DNA of 18,208 nt. Source: an uncultured Clostridia bacterium. Its GTDB lineage: Bacteria; Bacillota; Clostridia; TANB77; CAG-508. The notes below the pieces were generated by a model. The model saw only the letters and a program-made list of their open reading frames with translations. It made no database searches and was not told where the DNA came from. Shown piece after piece: positions 13,816-18,208 of this stretch. The stretch covers positions 1 through 18,208 of the forward strand of contig CAKPOC010000019.1 of NCBI GenBank assembly GCA_934169535.1, given 5' to 3'. Every line of letters begins with the position of its first letter. Positions within the stretch are counted from its first letter, which is position 1. Both the position numbers and the translations under genes were made by a program.

Positions 13816-15444
13816 TTATGCTATTTTTTCACCTCTTAACTCTTGTGCATGTAATAGTGTGGTTTTTGTAATTTTGCCAGACGCAATTCTTGCAATTTCT
13901 TGTAAAATTTCATTTTCATTTAATAGTTTTACATTTGTATATGTTTTATTATCAATTACATTTTTATAAATATAATAATTGCTATCTCCTTTTGCTGCAA
14001 TTACCGCTAAATGAGTGATTATAATCACTTGATGTTTTTGTGAAATTTTTTCAAGTTTTATTGCCACTGAATTTGCTGCTTTTCCGCTTATTCCAGTATC
14101 GATTTCATCAAATATAAGTATTGGAACTTCATCCACATCTGACAGAACATTTTTTATTGCAAGCATAATTCTTGACATTTCACCTCCTGAAGCTGTTTGG
14201 TTTAATTTATGTGCCTCATCTCCTATATTAGTGCTTATTAAAAATTCCACATGGCAATTTCCGTTTTTAGAAAATTCTTTATCTTCTACAACATTCGCAT
14301 AAAATTTTGCATTTTTCATTTCTAAATCTGCAAGTTCATTATTTATTTTTTCGTTTAAAATTAGTGAATATTTTTTTCTTTTTTCTTCAATTTTTGAGCA
14401 TAATACTAACATTTGTTTCTCTACTTCATCTATTTGCTGCTTTATTTTTTGATTTTCTTCTTCCACATTATTTATTGCATATATTTCCTTTTCCATTTGC
14501 TTTTTATATTCTAGGATTTCCTCTATAGTATTTCCGTATTTTCTTTTTAAATTTTTTATTGTTTCTAATCTTTCTTCCACTTCATCTATTTGGCTATCAT
14601 CGAAATAAACCTCATCATTCATCTCCTCTATATCTCGAGAAAGCTCCTGTACTTCATAATATACATTTTTTAATTCAACTAACTTATCTGCATATTTTTT
14701 GTCTATATTTTCGATTTTTTCTAGTGCTTTTATTGATGTATTTATTACCTCTATTGCAGTGTTACTTAGTCCAGAACTTACTTGTTTTAGTGAATCTGAA
14801 ACTTTTTGTGAATTCACCATAATTTTTCTTTTTTCTTCAAGCACAATTTCTTCCTTAGAGCTTAAATTTGCCATTTCTATTTCGTTAAATTGATATTGTA
14901 ATAAGTCAAGTCTTCTCTCTCTTTCTTTATCATCTCCATAATTTTCCTGCAATTTTTTATTGAGAATTTTATATTTTTCATATAATTTTAAATATTCAGT
15001 ATTATATTCTGCTATGCTTTTTCCTATGAATTTATCCAAATACTTTGTATGAAAATCCTCATCCAACAAAGTTTGATTATCAAACTGGCCATGTATATCT
15101 ATTATATTTTTCATTATTTTTTTAAGTTCATTTACAGTTATCATTCGCCCATTAATTTTGCATAAGTTTTTTCCACTTGTGTTTATTTCTCTTGATACGA
15201 TTATTGTCCCATCTATTGAAAATTCACTTGTAGGCATAAAAATGCATGCTTCAACAAATGAAGTTTTTTCACCTTTTCTAATCATTTCTTTGGAAAATCT
15301 TCCACCTGCAATAATTTTTAAAGAATCTACGATTAAAGTTTTACCAGCTCCAGTTTCACCAGTTAATACATTTAGGCCTTTACCAAAATCAATTGTTAAA
15401 TCTTCAATTATACCAATATTTTTAATATGTAATGTGTTTATCAT
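13816..15444 (-). CDS. recN: DNA repair protein RecN
   Basis: RecN is an SMC-like ATPase that gathers broken DNA ends for recombination. The product has 542 residues, close to the usual length. Walker A GETGAGKT is at 29-36. A long coiled-coil region rich in Glu, Lys and Ile occupies the middle. The ABC signature ASGGEMSR and Walker B ILIFDEIDTGISG follow, then IIITHLAVIAAKGDSNYYI. ATG at 15444 is preferred, as CAGGAGG lies 5 bases before it; a TTG at 15459 would overlap that site. The upstream promoter is flanked by two LexA-box-like repeats, consistent with SOS control, which is known for recN in several bacteria. Confidence 0.95.
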   Translation of the reverse strand: MINTLHIKNIGIIEDLTIDFGKGLNVLTGETGAGKTLIVDSLKIIAGGRFSKEMIRKGEKTSFVEACIFMPTSEFSIDGTIIVSREINTSGKNLCKINGRMITVNELKKIMKNIIDIHGQFDNQTLLDEDFHTKYLDKFIGKSIAEYNTEYLKLYEKYKILNKKLQENYGDDKERERRLDLLQYQFNEIEMANLSSKEEIVLEEKRKIMVNSQKVSDSLKQVSSGLSNTAIEVINTSIKALEKIENIDKKYADKLVELKNVYYEVQELSRDIEEMNDEVYFDDSQIDEVEERLETIKNLKRKYGNTIEEILEYKKQMEKEIYAINNVEEENQKIKQQIDEVEKQMLVLCSKIEEKRKKYSLILNEKINNELADLEMKNAKFYANVVEDKEFSKNGNCHVEFLISTNIGDEAHKLNQTASGGEMSRIMLAIKNVLSDVDEVPILIFDEIDTGISGKAANSVAIKLEKISQKHQVIIITHLAVIAAKGDSNYYIYKNVIDNKTYTNVKLLNENEILQEIARIASGKITKTTLLHAQELRGEKIA

Positions 15445-15456
15445 ATAAGCCTCCTG

Positions 15457-15470
15457 CAAATTTTTGTTCG
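15457..15470 (-). promoter_or_regulatory. LexA-box-like site at the recN transcription start
   Basis: The minus-strand sequence CGAACAAAAATTTG matches 8 of the 10 defined bases of the Gram-positive LexA box CGAAC-N4-GTTCG, with a perfect first half. It lies just downstream of the -10 element. It is a near repeat of the site at 15516-15529. Confidence 0.4.
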
Positions 15471-15477
15471 TAAGTGT

Positions 15478-15506
15478 ATTCTACTATTTTGTTTTTTATT
15501 TGTCAA
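15478..15506 (-). promoter_or_regulatory. Sigma-A promoter of recN
   Basis: On the minus strand, a perfect TTGACA (15506-15501), a 17-base spacer, then TAGAAT (15483-15478). The start codon is 33 bases beyond the -10. This is the best-formed promoter in the window and is bracketed by the two LexA-like repeats. Confidence 0.75.
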
Positions 15507-15515
15507 TGTTTTTTG

Positions 15516-15529
15516 CGAATTTTTGTTTG
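15516..15529 (-). promoter_or_regulatory. LexA-box-like site just upstream of the recN -35 element
   Basis: The minus-strand sequence CAAACAAAAATTCG matches 8 of the 10 defined bases of CGAAC-N4-GTTCG. It differs at two positions from the site at 15457-15470, and the 15-base context is shared (15515-15529 against 15456-15470). Confidence 0.4.
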
Positions 15530-15542
15530 TTTTTCGCCGACA

Positions 15543-15573
15543 AAAAAACAGATTTTTTTACAATCTGTTTTTT
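15543..15573 (-). terminator. Rho-independent terminator of argS
   Basis: A 12-bp perfect inverted repeat (AAAAAACAGATT at 15543-15554, AATCTGTTTTTT at 15562-15573) with a 7-base loop, directly after the argS stop codon. Read on the minus strand it ends in a run of seven T. It separates argS from the recN promoter. Confidence 0.85.
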
Positions 15574-15579
15574 ATTATT

Positions 15580-17367
15580 CTACATTCTGTCTGGAGCTTC
15601 AAAGCCTAGCAAATCAATCCCTGTTTCAAAAATTCTTTTTAGTAACTTTAGCATTGTTATTTTTGAATTTAATGTTTTTTCATCGCCTTGCAATATCTTA
15701 ACTTTTTGATAATAGCTATTAAAGACATTTGCAAGCTCATATAGATATGTACAAATTTTTGAAGGCGAATTTTCGTTATAACTTTCATCTAATACACTGT
15801 TAAATCTTGAAATTTCTATCATTATTTTTTTCTCTATTTCTTCTGTTGGCACCAAAATTTCTTCATTCTCTAAATGGTTTTCTTCAAAAAATTTGTTTAA
15901 GATTGATTTTATTCTTACTAATGTATACAAAATATATGGTCCTGTTTTTCCATCAAAAGATGTAAATTTATCTGTATCAAAAACATAATCTTTACTAATT
16001 TGGTTTGATAAATCAGCATATTTTAATGCAGCAAGTCCTACAATTTTCGAAGTATCTTCTTTTTCTTGTTCTTCCATTTGCTTTGTTTCTTCTATTTTTT
16101 GGTAAACTTTGTTACTTGTTTCGTCAATAAGTGTCTCAAGCCTCATTACTCCGCCACTTCTTGTTTTAAATGGCTTTCCATCTTTGCCGTTCATGGTTCC
16201 AAAGCCTAAAAATACAAGTTTTGCATCATCATCTATAAGCTTTGCTTTTTTTGCGCATCTAAATACTTGAATAAAATGCAATTCTTGTCGCTTATCTACA
16301 ACATAAATTATTTCATCTGGATCAAAATCCTGTTGTCTTTGCATTATTGTTGCTAAATCAGTGGTCTGATAACATGATACTCCTCCAGATTTTAAAACCA
16401 TACATGGATTTATTTTTGCTACATCAAATGGTTCATCTACATCAACCACCATTGCTCCATCACTTTCATAAATAATTCCAAGTTTTTTCATTTTATCTAC
16501 CATTGATGCCACATATTTTTGTGAATCACTTTCGCCTAACCATAGATCAAAAGAAACATTTAATTTTTTGTAATTTTCTTTAAGGTCCGCAACAGAAACT
16601 TCAACAATTTTCTTCCACAAATCATAATATCCAGGTCTTTCTTCTTGTAAATAAGCTGTATATAATCTTGCTTTTTCTTTATATTTTTCTGCCTTTTCAA
16701 TTTCTTCCTTGCTAGCATTTTCTGCAACTTTTGTTTTTTTGCTTGCACATGGATAAATTTCTTCTAAGTCTGAAACCGTAAATAGAGCTTCTTTAGGGTA
16801 TTCGCCTTTAAAATTTGGATCAAAGTAAACCCAATCAGGATGCCTTACTTCAAGTTCTTCCATAACAAGTCCCATTTGTAGTCCCCAATCGCCTAAATGC
16901 ACATCTCCAATTACTTTATTTCCAAAAAATTTGTGAATTCTTTTTACGCTTTCACCAATTATCGCTGTTCTTAGATGTCCTACATGTAGTGGTTTTGCTA
17001 CATTGGCTCCGCCATAATCAATAATTACTGTTTTTTTCTCTTCCTTACATCCAAATTTTTCTTCATTTTTTAATTGGTTGCAATATTCTGCTAAAAATTT
17101 TCTTGAAACTTTTATATTTATGAATCCTGGCTTTACCATCTCTATTTTTTCAAATTCTTCGCATTTTTGACATTTTTCTACAACTTCTTCTGCTATTATA
17201 AAAGGTGCTTTTCTATATTCTTTTGCTGCAGTTAATGCTCCGTCACATTGAAATTCGCATAAGTCAGGTCTATTAGAAATTATTACCTTTCCGTACTTTT
17301 TATCATATCCACATTCCTCAAATGCTTTTTCTATTTTTTCTTGTAATAGTATAATAATTTTTTTCAA
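15580..17367 (-). CDS. argS: Arginyl-tRNA synthetase
   Basis: This class I synthetase charges tRNA-Arg. The product is 595 residues long, slightly longer than the commonest form. The HIGH motif appears as HVGH (128-131) within GGANVAKPLHVGHLRT. GDVHLGDWGLQMG follows, then the KMSK-like loop region FGTMNGKDGKPFKTRSG. The anticodon-binding helical domain ends in the typical LGFEAPDRM, where ArgS usually ends in 'PxRM'. A lysine-rich helical insertion (about 210-245) lies in the middle. Translation begins at TTG 17367, 7 bases after GGAGG; the ATG that overlaps this GGAGG gives only a few codons. No T-box leader precedes it. The gene lies behind tRNA-Glu and its terminator. Confidence 0.97.
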   Translation of the reverse strand: MKKIIILLQEKIEKAFEECGYDKKYGKVIISNRPDLCEFQCDGALTAAKEYRKAPFIIAEEVVEKCQKCEEFEKIEMVKPGFINIKVSRKFLAEYCNQLKNEEKFGCKEEKKTVIIDYGGANVAKPLHVGHLRTAIIGESVKRIHKFFGNKVIGDVHLGDWGLQMGLVMEELEVRHPDWVYFDPNFKGEYPKEALFTVSDLEEIYPCASKKTKVAENASKEEIEKAEKYKEKARLYTAYLQEERPGYYDLWKKIVEVSVADLKENYKKLNVSFDLWLGESDSQKYVASMVDKMKKLGIIYESDGAMVVDVDEPFDVAKINPCMVLKSGGVSCYQTTDLATIMQRQQDFDPDEIIYVVDKRQELHFIQVFRCAKKAKLIDDDAKLVFLGFGTMNGKDGKPFKTRSGGVMRLETLIDETSNKVYQKIEETKQMEEQEKEDTSKIVGLAALKYADLSNQISKDYVFDTDKFTSFDGKTGPYILYTLVRIKSILNKFFEENHLENEEILVPTEEIEKKIMIEISRFNSVLDESYNENSPSKICTYLYELANVFNSYYQKVKILQGDEKTLNSKITMLKLLKRIFETGIDLLGFEAPDRM

Positions 17368-17393
17368 TTAAATCCCTCCATTTTTATTTGGAT

Positions 17394-17427
17394 ATTATAT
17401 TATGTAAAAATTCTGCAACCGCAAACA
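17394..17427 (-). promoter_or_regulatory. Possible argS promoter overlapping the tRNA-Glu terminator
   Basis: The minus strand carries a TATAAT (17399-17394) inside TAATATAATA. An upstream TTGCGG (about 17424-17419) falls in the loop and arm of the tRNA terminator, giving a 16- to 19-base spacer depending on the -10 chosen. The match is only moderate. argS could instead depend on read-through from the tRNA promoter. Confidence 0.3.
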
Positions 17428-17440
17428 GTTACAGAATTTT
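17407..17440 (-). terminator. Terminator after tRNA-Glu
   Basis: Arms AAAATTCTGCAAC (17407-17419) and GTTACAGAATTTT (17428-17440) form a 13-bp stem with one G·T pair and an 8-base loop. It starts 6 bases beyond the CCA end of the tRNA. On the minus strand it ends in a short T run (five T). Confidence 0.7.
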
Positions 17441-17445
17441 AGTTT

Positions 17446-17520
17446 TGGTGACCCTTACGGGAATCGAACCCATGATTCAGCCTTGAGAGGGCTGCGTCTT
17501 AACCGCTTGACCAAAGGGCC
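17446..17520 (-). tRNA. tRNA-Glu (anticodon CTC)
   Basis: The 75-base minus-strand sequence folds as a complete cloverleaf: acceptor GGCCCTT paired with AAGGGTC (one G·T), D arm GTC...GAC, anticodon stem CAGCC/GGCTG with loop CTCTCAA, a 4-base variable loop AATC, T arm ATGGG-TTCGAAT-CCCGT, discriminator A and an encoded CCA. The anticodon CTC reads GAG, glutamate. The body closely resembles other Bacillota tRNA-Glu genes. It stands alone with its own promoter and terminator. Confidence 0.95.
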
Positions 17521-17538
17521 ATAACTTTATACTATATA

Positions 17539-17567
17539 AATATACCATTTTTAATTGTTGTAGTCAA
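17539..17567 (-). promoter_or_regulatory. Promoter of tRNA-Glu
   Basis: On the minus strand, TTGACT (17567-17562), a 17-base spacer, then TATATT (17544-17539). The tRNA 5' end is 18 bases beyond the -10. Spacing and position are right for a stable-RNA promoter. Confidence 0.65.
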
Positions 17568-17601
17568 TACCTCACCTTCATTTTTTCAATGTAATGTACA
17601 A

Positions 17602-17639
17602 AAAGTATGGAACCTATATATATATTGATTCCATACTTT
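17602..17639 (-). terminator. Terminator after the Rpn-family gene
   Basis: An 11-bp perfect inverted repeat (AAAGTATGGAA at 17602-17612, TTCCATACTTT at 17629-17639) with a 16-base A/T loop. On the minus strand it follows the stop codon by a few bases and ends in TTTTT. Confidence 0.8.
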
Positions 17640-17646
17640 CATATAA

Positions 17647-18207
17647 TTATTTAACTTTGTCCACTCCTAAAATTTTTCTTATTTCTGTTTCAGGTAATTT
17701 TACAATTTGAGATATTTGTTCAATGGAAATGTTTACTTTGCGCATTTCTATAATAATTTTACTTTTTTCTTCTTTGACGGCTTCTTTTGCTGCTTTTTTT
17801 GCTTCTTCTTTAGCCTTTTTTAATCCTTCTTCAAGTGCTTTTTTAGCATTTTTTGCGTCTTCCTCAAACTGTATTCTATCTGCTATATCTAATGTTCTAC
17901 TTAGTGCTCTTCTTCTTAATATATCATCCTGACTTATTCTTTCTAGTTCCTCTTTTGCCTCTTTTATATCTTTATTTTCAAGCATTATTTGAGTTACCTC
18001 CTTATTCTCTGGATTATCCAAAAACATCATCCATTGTAGTAGCTCGTTTTTTGAGTTTTTCTTATAGGCTTTTACTGCTTTTGGCACCTCTATTATAGCA
18101 ATCTCTAAATAATCTGTCAACATTAGTTTTTGCTCTTCTTTCTCCATTATTTTCCACACTGTTTGCGGCTTTGTTATGTTTTTAGTTTGTGGAAATTTAT
18201 CATCTAA
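17647..18207 (-). CDS. Rpn-family (PD-(D/E)XK) nuclease/transposase-like protein, C-terminal part (cut by right edge)
   Basis: The frame is open to the right edge, so the catalytic PD-(D/E)XK domain lies outside. The GTG at 18159 is internal, since coding-like sequence with the family-like LDDKFPQTKNITKP continues before it. What remains is the helical C-terminal half typical of Rpn-family proteins: YLEIAIIEVPK, ELLQWMMFLDNPENKE and SRTLDIADRIQFEEDAKNAKK, then a Lys/Glu/Ala-rich coiled coil, and finally a short helix-turn-helix-like end with ISIEQISQIVKLPETEIRKIL. Rpn proteins were described as recombination-promoting nucleases and are often annotated as putative transposases; many copies per genome are usual in gut Clostridia. 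A terminator follows. Confidence 0.8.
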   Translation of the reverse strand, partial: LDDKFPQTKNITKPQTVWKIMEKEEQKLMLTDYLEIAIIEVPKAVKAYKKNSKNELLQWMMFLDNPENKEVTQIMLENKDIKEAKEELERISQDDILRRRALSRTLDIADRIQFEEDAKNAKKALEEGLKKAKEEAKKAAKEAVKEEKSKIIIEMRKVNISIEQISQIVKLPETEIRKILGVDKVK

Positions 18208-18208
18208 T

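Noticed and set aside
17368..17445. T-box or other riboswitch leader in front of argS
   Set aside because: The spacer is only about 80 bases and is filled by the tRNA terminator, a -10-like element and the ribosome binding site. No T-box sequence or specifier loop is visible.
1..18208. CRISPR array, insertion sequence, prophage or attachment site
   Set aside because: No regularly spaced repeats, transposase with terminal repeats, integrase or phage genes were seen. The Rpn-family fragment has no flanking repeats within the window.

Overview
The window is strongly AT-rich, and every spacer is nearly pure A/T. It has AGGAGG-type ribosome binding sites, occasional GTG and TTG starts, and A/T-rich hairpin terminators. 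The gene content points to a low-GC Bacillota of the Clostridia type: the C-terminus of a YtxC-like sporulation protein, a TIGR04086-type membrane protein beside yajC, a queA-tgt-yajC-secD-secF cluster, WG-repeat and Rpn-family proteins, and TGA used only as stop. An uncultured gut clostridium is a reasonable guess, but I cannot name a species.

Almost everything is on the minus strand, so transcription runs from high to low coordinates. From the right edge the order is: C-terminal part of an Rpn-family nuclease (17647-18207, cut by the edge) with its terminator; tRNA-Glu(CTC) with promoter and terminator; argS from a TTG start, ending in a hairpin terminator; recN with its own promoter, flanked by two LexA-box-like repeats; a second promoter, then an M50 site-2 protease, tsaD and a calcineurin-like phosphoesterase. 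A promoter at 11215-11242 then starts a long compact run: tig, clpP, clpX, queA, tgt, a membrane-anchored WG-repeat protein, yajC, a TIGR04086 membrane protein, secD and secF, closed by a terminator at 1264-1306. A small rhodanese gene follows with its own promoter. At the left edge a YtxC-like gene on the plus strand converges with it, and the two share a bidirectional hairpin terminator.

The long run joins nascent-chain folding (trigger factor), protein turnover (ClpXP), queuosine tRNA modification (QueA, Tgt) and Sec export accessory factors (YajC, SecD, SecF). The upstream units serve translation (tRNA-Glu, ArgS, TsaD for t6A) and DNA repair (RecN).

No wholly new system is visible. The points most worth checking are: (1) tsaD has a single-base +1 frameshift near codon 6; (2) SecD and SecF are both highly divergent, SecF is cut to four membrane segments, and neither keeps the usual intramembrane signature motifs; (3) two near-identical LexA-like repeats bracket the recN promoter; (4) a hairpin lies between a strong Shine-Dalgarno and the start codon of the M50 protease gene; (5) a WG-repeat protein is embedded between tgt and yajC.
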